Positions 45,127 to 53,997 of a DNA stretch of 64,000 nucleotides are shown here, piece by piece. Numbering within the stretch: position 1 is the stretch's first letter; each line of letters begins with the position of its first letter. The notes below the pieces were generated by a model. The model was not told where the DNA came from, searched no databases, and worked only from the letters and a program-made list of their open reading frames with translations. This DNA is from Gordonia sp. X0973. GTDB taxonomy: Bacteria; Actinomycetota; Actinomycetes; Mycobacteriales; Mycobacteriaceae. The translations under genes were made by a program, and so were the position numbers. The stretch covers positions 2,604,001 through 2,668,000 of the forward strand of contig NZ_CP054691.1 in NCBI RefSeq assembly GCF_013348785.1. Direction: 5' to 3'.

Positions 45127-46773
45127 GTGAGGTGGCTCGCTGTCGGTTCGGTATTCCTCGTCGCCCTCGCGCTGGCCGTCCTCGGCTGGCTGTCGGGGGG
45201 TTGGGTGTGGTGGGTCGTGGCCGCGGTCGCGACGGCCCTGGGTTCCGTCGGCGTCTACGACCTGGTGCAACGCGCCCATTCGGTGACGCGCAACTATCCG
45301 ATCCTCGGTCATGCCCGTTTCCTGATGGAAGAGATCAGACCGGAGATCAGGCAATACTTCATCGAGTCCAACACCGAGGGCCGGCCATTCGACCGCGAGC
45401 TGCGCGACCTGGTCTACGACCGCGCGAAGGGCAACCACGGCGAGGAGCCCTTCGGCACCCAGCGCGACGTCGACGCCGTCGGCTACGAATTCGTCGTCCA
45501 CTCGATGCGCGCGAAACCGAAACCCGACGGGCCGCAGCCGAAGGTCCGCCTCGGCGGACCGGAGTGCACCAAGCCGTATGACATCGCGCTGCTGAACGTA
45601 TCGGCGATGAGTTTCGGCTCCCTCTCCGGCAACGCGATCGAAGCGCTCAACGGCGGCGCCGCGCGGGGCGGGTTCGCCCACGACACCGGCGAGGGGTCGA
45701 TCAGCGTCCACCACCGCAAGTACGGCGGCGACCTCATCATGGAGGTCGCGTCGGGCTACTTCGGCTGCCGCACCGACGACGGGCGTTTCGATCCGGAGAA
45801 GTTCGCGCAGCGGGCCACGCTCGATCAGGTCAAGGCCGTCAACATCAAGCTCTCGCAGGGGGCCAAGCCGGGGCTCGGCGGACTCCTGCCCGGGTCGAAG
45901 GTGACCCCCGAGGTCGCCGCGGCGCGCGGGGTCCCGGTCGGGGCGACGGTCGTCTCGCCGCCGTCGCACAACGCCTTTCACACCCCGATCGGGCTCATGG
46001 AGTTCATCGCGGAGCTACGGGAACTCTCCGGCGGCAAGCCCGTCGGATTCAAGCTCTGCGTCGGGTCGCGGCGCGAGTTCCTGGCGCTGTGCAAGGCGAT
46101 GCTGGCCACCGACATCACACCGGACTTCATCATCGTCGACGGCTCCGAGGGCGGCACGGGCGCCGGACCGGTCGAGTTCGAGGACCACGTCGGCATGCCC
46201 CTGACCGAAGGGCTGATGTTCGTCCACAACGCGCTGGTCGGCGTCGGGCTGCGGGAGCAGATCAAGATTGGCGCCAGCGGCAAGGTCGCGACGGGCATCG
46301 ACATCGTCAAACGCGTCTGCCAGGGAGCGGACTTCACGTTGGCGGCCCGCGCGATGATGTTCGCGGTCGGGTGCATCCAGGCGCAGAAGTGCCACACCAA
46401 CACCTGCCCGGTGGGCGTCGCGACGCAGGATCCGGCCCGGGCGCGGGCGCTGGTCGTCGAGGACAAGATCACCCGCGTCTACCAGTACCAGGACCGGACG
46501 GTGAACTCCGCGCTGCAGCTCGTCTCGTCGATGGGCTTGGACTCCTTCGAGGAACTGACTCCCCGCCGACTGTTCCGCCGGGTGGACCCGCAGATCACGA
46601 TGAACTACTACGAGTTGTTCGAGTGGCTCGAGCACCGCCAACTGCTCACGCGGGTGCCGGACGGGTGGCACCGCAACTGGGTCACCGCGTCGGCCGAGAC
46701 ATTCGACGCGGTGGAGGTGGCCGATCTGATCGAGCCGCTCGAGGCGGCACGGGAACTGGACCTCGACGACTAG
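45127..46773 (+). CDS. FMN-binding glutamate-synthase-like protein
   Basis: A 548-aa protein with two N-terminal membrane-type segments (residues 4-40) and then the FMN-binding core domain of glutamate synthase (PF01645): NVSAMSFGSLSGNAIEALN, ISVHHRKYGGDLIMEVASGYFGCR, the NIKLSQGAKPGLGG loop, and a CHTNTCPVGVATQ iron-sulfur-like cysteine block. It lacks the glutaminase and FAD domains of true GltB/GltD, so it is a stand-alone oxidoreductase whose partner and substrate are unknown. Start is GTG. It meets the TetR gene tail-to-tail with a 4-bp overlap. Confidence 0.88.
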   Translation: MRWLAVGSVFLVALALAVLGWLSGGWVWWVVAAVATALGSVGVYDLVQRAHSVTRNYPILGHARFLMEEIRPEIRQYFIESNTEGRPFDRELRDLVYDRAKGNHGEEPFGTQRDVDAVGYEFVVHSMRAKPKPDGPQPKVRLGGPECTKPYDIALLNVSAMSFGSLSGNAIEALNGGAARGGFAHDTGEGSISVHHRKYGGDLIMEVASGYFGCRTDDGRFDPEKFAQRATLDQVKAVNIKLSQGAKPGLGGLLPGSKVTPEVAAARGVPVGATVVSPPSHNAFHTPIGLMEFIAELRELSGGKPVGFKLCVGSRREFLALCKAMLATDITPDFIIVDGSEGGTGAGPVEFEDHVGMPLTEGLMFVHNALVGVGLREQIKIGASGKVATGIDIVKRVCQGADFTLAARAMMFAVGCIQAQKCHTNTCPVGVATQDPARARALVVEDKITRVYQYQDRTVNSALQLVSSMGLDSFEELTPRRLFRRVDPQITMNYYELFEWLEHRQLLTRVPDGWHRNWVTASAETFDAVEVADLIEPLEAARELDLDD

Positions 46774-47372
46774 GGACTCGACGACAACGTGAGGTCGACG
46801 TGCGCGCCGACGGTCGCGTCCAACGCGTCCATGCACAACCGATGACATTGCGCCCGACTCATGCGCCCGTCCACCAGGGCGGCGAGGGCGGTGGACCGGA
46901 CGAAGGAGATCCAGCCCTCGAACGCGACCTCCGCATACCGACGCGCCGCTCCGCGCGCCTGGGCGGCATCGAGGATCACGGTGCACAGGACGGCGAAGTC
47001 CCGGTCGATCGGCCCCCGCACCGCGGGGTCGGCCGAAATCGAACTGCGATTGGCGACGATGACGAGCGGGATATTCGCCTCGTAGAAGTCGAAGAAGGCC
47101 GCGAGTGCCTGGTCGATGCCGTCGCGCACGGAGGCCGGCGGTCGCGGCGCCACAGACGCGGCGATGGCCGCATGCGCCCGGTGCCAGATCGCTCCGAAGA
47201 ACTCGGCCTTCGTCGGGAAGTAGTGGTACAGCAGTCGGCGGGTCACCCCGGCCTCGACGGCCACGTCCTCCATCGACACGTCTTCCACCGATCGTTGCGC
47301 GAAGACGCGAGCGCCGACGTCGAGGAGGGTTTCCCGACGCTGCGCTGGCGACATTCGCTGACGACCCGGCAC
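46770..47372 (-). CDS. TetR-family regulator
   Basis: A 200-aa TetR-family protein with the DNA-binding start (RRETLLDVGARVFAQRSVEDVSMEDVAVEAGVTRRLLYHYFPTKAEFF). The C-terminal ligand domain is unassigned. A longer start at 47426 would leave only 29 bp to the divergent DUF4345 gene, so GTG 47372 or ATG 47354 is more likely; the choice is uncertain. The intergenic AT-rich stretch around 47415-47445 probably holds both promoters. Confidence 0.82.
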   Translation of the reverse strand: MPGRQRMSPAQRRETLLDVGARVFAQRSVEDVSMEDVAVEAGVTRRLLYHYFPTKAEFFGAIWHRAHAAIAASVAPRPPASVRDGIDQALAAFFDFYEANIPLVIVANRSSISADPAVRGPIDRDFAVLCTVILDAAQARGAARRYAEVAFEGWISFVRSTALAALVDGRMSRAQCHRLCMDALDATVGAHVDLTLSSSP

Positions 47373-47455
47373 GCCCCCATCGTAGGAGGGCTTGACCAGA
47401 GGTCCACGGGGACTCACACTGGTCACTATTACACATATGAGAAATAGGAGGAGCG

Positions 47456-47857
47456 ATGCGTAAGGCGTTCGAGATCTGGCTCATCGTCTTCGGGCTCGCG
47501 TGCGCGGGCATCGGCGCGGCCCACCTCTTCGGGGGGCAGGCGACATATATCGGCGGCGGCACGGTCAACGCCACCATGGACTCCGACCTGCGGTTCTACA
47601 GCCTGCTGTTCCTCGCTTACGGCCTGGCGTTCGTCTGGGCCGCGCGCGACATCGACCGCCGTGCGACGGTCATCAACCTGCTGGGCGCGCTGTTCTTCCT
47701 CGGCGGCCTGACGCGCCTGCTGGCCTGGGCGGCGAGCGGTGCGCCGACCTGGTTCTACATCGTGATGATCCCCGTCGAACTCATCGTTCCGCTCGTCAAC
47801 TACTGGGCACTGCGCGCGATCACCCGCCGCGAGGCGCCCGAGAGCACACCCGGCTAG
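47456..47857 (+). CDS. DUF4345 membrane protein
   Basis: A 133-aa protein with four hydrophobic helices and the DUF4345 pattern (FGGQATYIGGGTVNATMDSDLRFYS, ATVINLLGALFFLGGLTRLLAW). Function is unknown. AGGAGG lies five nt before the ATG. It is divergent from the TetR gene and likely controlled by it; its end overlaps the metallo-hydrolase gene by 4 bp. Confidence 0.85.
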   Translation: MRKAFEIWLIVFGLACAGIGAAHLFGGQATYIGGGTVNATMDSDLRFYSLLFLAYGLAFVWAARDIDRRATVINLLGALFFLGGLTRLLAWAASGAPTWFYIVMIPVELIVPLVNYWALRAITRREAPESTPG

Positions 47858-48513
47858 AAGTCGGCCGACTCCCCCGGCCCGACGACGGTGAACTCGGTGC
47901 CCGCCTTGCGCATCTCGCTCAGGCGCGCGTTGTGGATCGCGGCACCGGCCGCCGAGAGCACGCCCTGGTGGACCGGGAACGCCTTCGCTGGCTCGACTCC
48001 GCGCAGGTAGTCGACCGATTCGGAAAGCTTCATCCACGGCGCGGCGGCCGGCAGTGCTAGGACCTCCACCGCGACGAAGGGGATGTAGAGGGAGTCGCCC
48101 GGGTGCAGCAGCATTCCCGGCCGGTCGTCGGTGCCGATCAGATAGGCGATGTTGTCGATCACCGGCAGCTCGGGGTGGATCACCGCGTGCCGTCCGCCGG
48201 TGGCACGGACGGTCAGTTCGCCGATCGGGAAGCGCTGCCCGACGTGGGCGTCGCGCCATTGCCCGTTGGCCGGGCCGGCGTTGAGCTGCGCCGTCGTGGC
48301 CGGATCGGCCCAGCGTTGGGCGTCGGGATTGGCGGCGACGAGGGCGGGCAGCCGCGCGACGTCGCAATGGTCGGGGTGCTGATGTGTGATCAGGATGGCG
48401 TCGAGCCCGGTGAGCGCCTCGAAGCCCGACGAGAGGGTGCCGGGGTCGAACAGGATCTTCGTGCCGTCGACGTCGGCGAGGAAGCAGGAGTGACCGAAAC
48501 TGGTGATCCGCAT
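47854..48513 (-). CDS. Metallo-beta-lactamase-fold hydrolase (UlaG-like)
   Basis: A 219-aa metal-dependent hydrolase. The zinc motif is HQHPDH (H44, H46, D48, H49), preceded by GHSCFLADVDGTKILFDPG. This is the short MBL form without extra domains, related to UlaG/YfnR-type lactonases of unknown substrate. The start at 48513 matches the family N-terminus MRITSFGHSCF. Convergent overlap of 4 bp with the DUF4345 gene. Confidence 0.9.
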   Translation of the reverse strand: MRITSFGHSCFLADVDGTKILFDPGTLSSGFEALTGLDAILITHQHPDHCDVARLPALVAANPDAQRWADPATTAQLNAGPANGQWRDAHVGQRFPIGELTVRATGGRHAVIHPELPVIDNIAYLIGTDDRPGMLLHPGDSLYIPFVAVEVLALPAAAPWMKLSESVDYLRGVEPAKAFPVHQGVLSAAGAAIHNARLSEMRKAGTEFTVVGPGESADF

Positions 48514-48607
48514 GGATCCATCATGCAACGCCGCCCGCCCGGGCGCGCCGTTGTCAGGGCGGGGTGCGAGAGTAGACGCGACCCCGCCGACCGGAAGGAC
48601 CCCACCC

Positions 48608-49261
48608 ATGCCACCGCGCAGCCGCCAGGCAGCCGACTCGTTGACCCCCGAAGACCTGGCGGCACTCGCCGCCGCGGTCGCCGACGGCAAACGGGCGACC
48701 GTCTACCTGCGCGATGCGATCCCCGGTCTGCGACTGGCGGCCGGTTCCCCGGCGAAGGTCGTCTCGATCGACGGCTCGACGGTGACCGTCCGCCCGAGCG
48801 GCGTCGACGACGAACTCCCCTACGAGGCCGAGGAACTCCGGCTGACCAAGGCCGCACCGGCGAAGGCGGGGAAGTCCACGAAGGCCGCCGCTCCCAAACC
48901 CGTCGCCACCAAGCCCGCCCCGGCGCCGCCTCGGGCCGTTCCCGCGCCCGCTCCTGCTCCGCGGAAGTCCGCCGCGAAGCCGAAGTCGGTGACCGTGACG
49001 ATTTTCGGGTCCACCGACAACGAGTGGTCGGTATCGGTGACCGCGGGCGGTCGCAAACCCAACCAGTCGCGCGGCGTCACCCCGGCGGCGGCGGAGAACG
49101 CGTTGCGCGAACTCGGCGACGACGCCGCCCTACGGGCGGCCGAATCGGTCCTGCGGGCCGCGCGGGAGGAGGCCGAGCGCAAGGTCGAGGAACTCAGCCG
49201 CGAACTCGCGGCGGCGAAGCAGACGCTGGCCGCCCTGTCCGGCGAGGACGCCGACGACTAG
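48608..49261 (+). CDS. DUF6319-type conserved protein
   Basis: A 217-aa protein with two conserved parts joined by an Ala/Pro/Lys-rich linker (residues about 88-128). The N-terminal part (LAALAAAVADGKRATVYLRDAIPG) and C-terminal part (VTVTIFGSTDNEWSVSVTAGG, then a helical tail) are seen together in Gordonia and Rhodococcus proteins of unknown role. The family name is from memory. Basic linker and helical end could suit nucleic-acid binding. Confidence 0.7.
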   Translation: MPPRSRQAADSLTPEDLAALAAAVADGKRATVYLRDAIPGLRLAAGSPAKVVSIDGSTVTVRPSGVDDELPYEAEELRLTKAAPAKAGKSTKAAAPKPVATKPAPAPPRAVPAPAPAPRKSAAKPKSVTVTIFGSTDNEWSVSVTAGGRKPNQSRGVTPAAAENALRELGDDAALRAAESVLRAAREEAERKVEELSRELAAAKQTLAALSGEDADD

Positions 49262-49267
49262 GAGCGG

Positions 49268-49750
49268 CTAGGCGACCGGGGGGAACCAGCCGAGTCCGGC
49301 CCCCGCGGAGACCATCCGCACGACGCCGTAGACCAGCCACAGGCCCACCACGGTCAGCCCGACCTTGCCGAACACGAGGTCGCCCCACTGCGAGATCGCT
49401 CTGGTCTTCCCGGTCAGCAGCACCCACAGCGCCAGCGCGACGGATGCGACGATGACCGCGAAGAAGAACGGTCCCATCAGGTTGTAGCCGAAGGCCTTCG
49501 AGACGTCGCCGTGGGCGAGCATGACGAAGCTGCGCGTCAGCCCGCATCCCGGGCAGGGCAATCCGGTGAAGTGGCGGAAGAGGCAGGTCACCGGACCGGA
49601 GGTGACCCTCGACGTCGACCAGGCACCCGCGACGCAGAGCACGGCGGCTCCCCCGGCCGCGACCGTGAGGGCGGGCAGCCTCCGGCCGACCGGGCCGCGG
49701 TCGACGAGGGGCGCCGGCGGCGGTCCCGATTCGACGATGGGGCTGGTCAT
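49268..49750 (-). CDS. DUF2752 membrane protein
   Basis: A 160-aa protein with a proline-rich cytosolic start and three hydrophobic helices. The family hallmark is GLPCPGCGLTRSFVMLAHGD between the first two helices, a CxxC pair near the membrane surface. Function is unknown. It is divergent from fadE24, and the operators between them might affect both. Confidence 0.87.
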   Translation of the reverse strand: MTSPIVESGPPPAPLVDRGPVGRRLPALTVAAGGAAVLCVAGAWSTSRVTSGPVTCLFRHFTGLPCPGCGLTRSFVMLAHGDVSKAFGYNLMGPFFFAVIVASVALALWVLLTGKTRAISQWGDLVFGKVGLTVVGLWLVYGVVRMVSAGAGLGWFPPVA

Positions 49751-49783
49751 GGAGACAGCGTACCGCCGGGTGTCGACAACACT

Positions 49784-49825
49784 CCTTACTGTGGAGTAAG
49801 GTCTGTTCTTACTAGCGAGTAAGAA
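49784..49825. promoter_or_regulatory. Two palindromic operators upstream of fadE24
   Basis: CCTTACT-GTGG-AGTAAGG (49784-49801) and TTCTTACT-AGCG-AGTAAGAA (49806-49825) are both perfect inverted repeats with a shared CTTACT-N4-AGTAAG core. Their centres are 23 bp apart. They lie 80-120 bp before fadE24 in the gap to DUF2752, a normal place for a TetR-type fatty-acid regulator; no such regulator gene is adjacent. Confidence 0.88.
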
Positions 49826-49904
49826 GCTTGCTAAGCGGTACCCCGCCGATCATCGGCGAGACCGTTTCACAGTTCCACTCCATCGAGACAGGTAGCAGCG
49901 TTTC

Positions 49905-51269
49905 ATGACCACCACTGAACCCCGCGACACCTCCGCCGTCGGCAAATCCGGGAGCAAGACCTCCCCCATCGGCTACGCCATGCGCGCACTGTTCGCGGTC
50001 ACCGGCTCGGACTTCGCCAACCGCTTCGGTCTCCGCGAGCCGCTCAACCGCGTCGCCTACCAGGGCACCAAGACCGGCTTCCAGACGCTCGGCGCCGCGA
50101 ACCGCGCCTTCACCAAGGCCACCGGCGACGGCAAGCCCAAGCGCCCGGCCACGTCGAACAAGGGTCTGTTCAACCTGAACCCCGACGACGAGCAGCAGAT
50201 GATCGCCGAGACGGTGAAGGACTTCGCCACCGAGATCCTGCGCCCGGCCGCCTACGAGGCCGACAAGAACGCGCAGGCTCCGGCCGAGATCCTCGAGCGC
50301 TCTGCCGAGCTGGGCATCACCATGATCAACGTCCCCGAGGAGTTCGACGGCGCCGCCGCCGAGCGCGGGGTGGTGACCAACGCCCTGGTCGCCGAGGCGA
50401 TGGCCTACGGCGACATGGGCCTGGCCGTCCCGCTGCTCGCGCCGAGCGGTGTCGCGTCGACGCTGACCAACTTCGGCACCGATGCGCAGCAGGCCACCTA
50501 CCTGCCGGATTTCGCCGGTGAGAACGTTCCGCAGTCGGCGGTGGTCATCGCCGAGCCGAAGCCGCTGTTCGACGCCTTCAACCTGACGACCAAGGCCACC
50601 CGCGTGCCGAGCGGCTACCGCCTCAACGGCGTGAAGTCGTTCGTCCCGGCTGCCGGCTCGTCGGAGCTGTTCCTCGTCGGCGCCGAACTCGACGGGCGCC
50701 CGGCGCTGTTCATCGTCGAATCCGATTCCACCGGCCTGATCGTCGAGGCCGACCCGGGTATGGGCCTGCGCGCCGCCGGGATGGGCCGCCTGCTCCTGCA
50801 GGACGTCGCCGTGCCGGAGACCGCCCTGGTCGGCGGCCTCGACGGTGACGAGGCCTTCGCCGCCTACCGCGACGTCGTGCGCCTCTCGCGCCTGGGCTGG
50901 GCGGCACTGGCCGCCGGCACCGGCCGGGCCGTCCTCGACTACGTGGTGCCCTACGTCAACGAGCGCGAGGCCTTCGGCGAGCCGATCTCCAACCGCCAGG
51001 GCGTGGCCTTCATCGTCGCCACCATGGCCACCGAGCTCGACGGCCTGCGCCTGGTCACGCTGCGCGGCGCCTCGCGCGCCGAGCAGGGCCTCTCGTTCGC
51101 CCGCGAATCGGCACTGGCCCGCAAGCTGACCATCGACAAGGGCCTGCAGATCGGCCTCGACGGCATCCAGCTGCTCGGCGGCCACGGCTTCACCAAGGAG
51201 CACCCGGTGGAGCGCTGGTACCGCGACCTGCGCGGTGCGGGCATCGGCGAGGGGATCGTCGTCCTCTAG
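49905..51269 (+). CDS. fadE24: Acyl-CoA dehydrogenase FadE24-like
   Basis: A 454-aa acyl-CoA dehydrogenase: N-terminal helical domain from about residue 95, middle beta domain (VVIAEPKPLFDAFNLTTKATRV, where the usual AxTEP-type loop is altered), and C-terminal domain with GIQLLGGHGFTKEHPVERWYRD. A 90-residue N-terminal extension is unusual for the family but fits mycobacterial FadE24 (Rv3139). It forms an operon with fadE23 29 bp downstream. The glutamate catalytic base of ordinary members is not evident in the C-terminal loop (GAGIGEG), so the pair may work as a heteromer. Confidence 0.88.
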   Translation: MTTTEPRDTSAVGKSGSKTSPIGYAMRALFAVTGSDFANRFGLREPLNRVAYQGTKTGFQTLGAANRAFTKATGDGKPKRPATSNKGLFNLNPDDEQQMIAETVKDFATEILRPAAYEADKNAQAPAEILERSAELGITMINVPEEFDGAAAERGVVTNALVAEAMAYGDMGLAVPLLAPSGVASTLTNFGTDAQQATYLPDFAGENVPQSAVVIAEPKPLFDAFNLTTKATRVPSGYRLNGVKSFVPAAGSSELFLVGAELDGRPALFIVESDSTGLIVEADPGMGLRAAGMGRLLLQDVAVPETALVGGLDGDEAFAAYRDVVRLSRLGWAALAAGTGRAVLDYVVPYVNEREAFGEPISNRQGVAFIVATMATELDGLRLVTLRGASRAEQGLSFARESALARKLTIDKGLQIGLDGIQLLGGHGFTKEHPVERWYRDLRGAGIGEGIVVL

Positions 51270-51298
51270 GGGCGGCGAGACGAAGGAGAGCTACCGAC

Positions 51299-52516
51299 AT
51301 GGCTATCAACCTCGAACTCCCCAAGAAGTTCGCCGCGAACATCGACCAGGCGCGCCAGGCCGCGCATGAAGTGTTCCGCCCCATCTCGCGCAAATACGAC
51401 CTCGCCGAGCACACCTACCCCGTCGAACTCGACACGCTTGCCGCGCTGTACGACGGCCTCGCCGCCGCCGGTGCGGCCGGTGCCGGTGCCGCCGGTGGCC
51501 GTGGTGACGAGGTCAAGGAGCGCCCGGAGGGCGTCGTCGTCAACGGCGGCAACATGCAGTCGATCATCAACTCGATGGAGGCCTCCTACGGCGACGTCGG
51601 CCTCATGCTGACCATGCCGTACCAGGGTCTGGGCAACGCCGCGATCGCCGCGGTCGCCACCGACGAGCAGCTCGAATCCTTCGGCAAGGTGTGGGCCGCG
51701 ATGGCCATCACCGAGCCGAGCTTCGGCTCCGACTCGGCGGCCGTGACCGCGACCGCGGTGCGCGACGGCGACGAGTACGTCCTCAACGGCGAGAAGATCT
51801 TCGTGACGGCCGGTTCGCGCGCCACCCACATCGTCGTGTGGGCGTCGGTGGACCGCAGCCTCGGGCGCGCGGCGATCAAGTCCTTCGTCGTTCCGCGCGA
51901 GCACCCGGGCGTCACCATCGTCCGCCTCGAGGAGAAGCTCGGCATCCGCGCGTCGGATACCGCGGTGATCCGTTTCGAGGACTGCCGCATCCCGGCCGCC
52001 AACCTGCTGGGCTCCCCCGAGGTCGACGTGAAGAAGGGCTTCGGCGGGGTCATGCAGACCTTCGACAACACCCGCCCGATGGTGGCCGCGATGGCCGTCG
52101 GCGTGGCGCGGGCGTCGTTGGAGGAGCTGCGGAAGATCCTGGAGGACAACGGGATCGAGATCGACTACGACCGTCCTGCGATCGACCAGCACGCCGCCGC
52201 GGCCGAGTTCATCCGACTCGAGTCGGACTTCGAATCGTCGTACCTGCTGACGATGCGCGCCGGCTGGATGGCCGACAACAAGGAGCCGAACTCGCTCGAG
52301 GCGTCGATGTCGAAGGCCAAGGCGGGTCGCACCGTCAACGACGTGACCAATCGTGCCGTCGAGCTGGCGTCGACGTTCGGCTACTCGGAGCGGACGCTGC
52401 TGGAGAAGTGGGCTCGCGACGCGAAGATCCTCGACATCTTCGAGGGCACGCAGCAGATCCAGCAGCTGATCATCTCCCGCCGCGTGCTGGACAAGAGCAG
52501 TGCCGAACTGAAGTGA
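51299..52516 (+). CDS. fadE23: Acyl-CoA dehydrogenase FadE23-like
   Basis: A 405-aa acyl-CoA dehydrogenase with the FAD loop WAAMAITEPSFGSDSAAVTATA and a C-terminal ILDIFEGTQQIQQLIISRRVL, where the E of FEGTQQ is in the usual catalytic-base region. AAGGAG lies before the ATG. It corresponds to Rv3140 and is the second gene of the fadE24-fadE23 operon, reported as drug-responsive in M. tuberculosis. An Ala/Gly run (around residues 56-68) is inserted in the N-terminal domain. Substrate chain is not known. Confidence 0.9.
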   Translation: MAINLELPKKFAANIDQARQAAHEVFRPISRKYDLAEHTYPVELDTLAALYDGLAAAGAAGAGAAGGRGDEVKERPEGVVVNGGNMQSIINSMEASYGDVGLMLTMPYQGLGNAAIAAVATDEQLESFGKVWAAMAITEPSFGSDSAAVTATAVRDGDEYVLNGEKIFVTAGSRATHIVVWASVDRSLGRAAIKSFVVPREHPGVTIVRLEEKLGIRASDTAVIRFEDCRIPAANLLGSPEVDVKKGFGGVMQTFDNTRPMVAAMAVGVARASLEELRKILEDNGIEIDYDRPAIDQHAAAAEFIRLESDFESSYLLTMRAGWMADNKEPNSLEASMSKAKAGRTVNDVTNRAVELASTFGYSERTLLEKWARDAKILDIFEGTQQIQQLIISRRVLDKSSAELK

Positions 52517-52549
52517 GCTAACCGGAAACGGTTTCACTGAGGGGTCGAA

Positions 52550-52582
52550 GAGGGGCCGGGAGATCAGATCTCCCGGCCCCTC
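52550..52582 (+). terminator. Hairpin terminator after fadE23
   Basis: GAGGGGCCGGGAGAT (52550-52564) and its exact complement (52568-52582) form a 15-bp perfect stem with a 3-nt loop, 34 bp after the fadE23 stop. There is no strong T run on either side, so it may be an I-shaped actinobacterial terminator serving both convergent genes. Confidence 0.75.
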
Positions 52583-52610
52583 GTCGTTCCCGAACTTGCT
52601 TACCCGACCG

Positions 52611-53189
52611 CTACGCGGGCGCGCCCGGGGCAGGTGCACCCGGAGCGGGGGTCGGCTGGCCCGGGGCGGGCGTGGGCTGACCCGGGGTCAGACGAGGCGT
52701 CCGCATCCACGGCGGCGTGCCGTTGTCGCCGCGCGGACCGTAGTAGCCGCCCGACCCGTCGTCGCCGTAGCCGCGCGGGCCGCCGTATTGGCCCCATCCA
52801 TCGTCGCCGCGGCGCGGGCCCCAGCGATCGCCGTGCCGGTCGCCGTACCAATCGCGGTCGCGGTCATCCCAGCGCTTGTGGTGCTCGTGGCTCGAGCCGC
52901 GGTCGCTGTCGTTGTCGCCGCAGAGGTAACCGAGCGCGAAGCCGGCACCCAATCCGATCACCCCTGTGAGCAGCGAGACCCCGATGACCGTCGTCCACAC
53001 GTGGTCGCGCCACCAGGAGCCCTTCGGCTCGTGAGCCGCCACCGGGGGCGGCGGCTGGTGACCCGCTAGTGGGGCGGTCGGCGGGGCGGGGATCCCCGCA
53101 GTCGTCGCAGCCGACTCGGCGGCCTGCGGTGCGGACTCAGCAGCTGCGTCGGCGTTGCCGTCCGCAGTCTCATCGGGCTTGTCAGTCAT
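52611..53189 (-). CDS. Single-pass membrane protein with Gly/Pro/Asp-rich tail
   Basis: A 192-aa protein of low complexity: acidic Ala-rich N-terminus, one membrane helix (residues about 66-90, WTTVIGVSLLTGVIGLGAGFALGYLC), a His/Asp/Arg-rich stretch, a Gly/Tyr region and a tail of PTPAPGQ repeats. No enzyme motif. Surface or cell-wall association is possible. It is convergent with fadE23. Confidence 0.72.
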   Translation of the reverse strand: MTDKPDETADGNADAAAESAPQAAESAATTAGIPAPPTAPLAGHQPPPPVAAHEPKGSWWRDHVWTTVIGVSLLTGVIGLGAGFALGYLCGDNDSDRGSSHEHHKRWDDRDRDWYGDRHGDRWGPRRGDDGWGQYGGPRGYGDDGSGGYYGPRGDNGTPPWMRTPRLTPGQPTPAPGQPTPAPGAPAPGAPA

Positions 53190-53302
53190 GCACCTGTCCT
53201 CTCAGTCTGAAGTGCGATTTCCACAATGCCCGCAAAGTCGTAGTCGTGCCATAAATCCACATCGAGAACTCAGGGTTGCACAGGGTCCACTAATCTTTGG
53301 CC

Positions 53303-53773
53303 ATGCCGACAGACACCCCGCCAACCGTGACCGCTCAGACGTCGGTCGCCGCCTCGCCCGACGTCGTGTACGCGCTGCTGGCCGATCTCCCGACGCTCGC
53401 CGAGCTGGGCGACGAGATCGCCGAGATGCGCTGGACCAAGGGGGATGCCGCCCGCGTCGGCGCCGTCTTCCGCGGGCGCAACCGCAACGGGTGGCACCGG
53501 TGGAGCACCACGTGCACGATCACCGACGCGACCGCCGGCCATGTGCTCGCCTGGGATGTCGCCAGTCTCGGGCAGCCGATCGCCCACTGGCGCTACGACA
53601 TCACGCCCGCCGACGACGGCTGCCTCGTCGTCGAAAGCATGTGGGATCGGCACTCTGAGCTGCTGAAACGCACCGCGCACCTCCTCACCGGCATCCGCGA
53701 CCGGGAGGGCGCCAACGCCGAGCACATGCGTGCCACCCTCGACCGGCTGAAAGCGCGCGCCGAGGCCCGGTGA
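53303..53773 (+). CDS. SRPBCC (START-like) family protein
   Basis: A 156-aa single-domain protein of the polyketide cyclase/START-like fold, a hydrophobic-ligand binder: VTAQTSVAASPDVVYALLADLPTLAELGDEI at the start and HWRYDITPADDGCLVVESMWD in the middle. Ligand unknown. ATG 53303 is chosen over a TTG six nt earlier. It is the last gene before tRNA-fMet. Confidence 0.87.
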   Translation: MPTDTPPTVTAQTSVAASPDVVYALLADLPTLAELGDEIAEMRWTKGDAARVGAVFRGRNRNGWHRWSTTCTITDATAGHVLAWDVASLGQPIAHWRYDITPADDGCLVVESMWDRHSELLKRTAHLLTGIRDREGANAEHMRATLDRLKARAEAR

Positions 53774-53845
53774 GGCGTGTGACACCCCTCACCGGAAACC
53801 GATTTGCACTGCCGCGCGACTCGCCGGTAACGTTGTGTTCACCGA

Positions 53846-53919
53846 CGCGGGGTGGAGCAGCTCGGTAGCTCGCTGGGCTCATAACCCAGAGGTCGCAGGT
53901 TCAAATCCTGTCCCCGCTA
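53846..53919 (+). tRNA. Initiator tRNA-fMet (CAT)
   Basis: A 74-nt cloverleaf with anticodon CAT. Initiator marks are the unpaired first position (C1 against T72) and three G-C pairs in the anticodon stem (GGG-CTCATAA-CCC). The T arm is GCAGG-TTCAAAT-CCTGT; CCA is not encoded. The 3' end is the apparent left attachment site of the phage element that follows. Confidence 0.96.
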
Positions 53920-53926
53920 CGACGAT

Positions 53927-53962
53927 TCAGCCCTGACCAGCAAGAACGCCGGTCAGGGCTGA
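53927..53962 (+). terminator. Hairpin terminator after tRNA-fMet
   Basis: TCAGCCCTGACC (53927-53938) and GGTCAGGGCTGA (53951-53962) form a 12-bp perfect stem with a 12-nt loop, followed by GTCATTTCTTGG. It lies 7 bp after the tRNA and could terminate it and, in the other direction, the integrase transcript. Confidence 0.75.
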
Positions 53963-53997
53963 GTCATTTCTTGGACCTGTTTAGCTGAATTCCCCGT

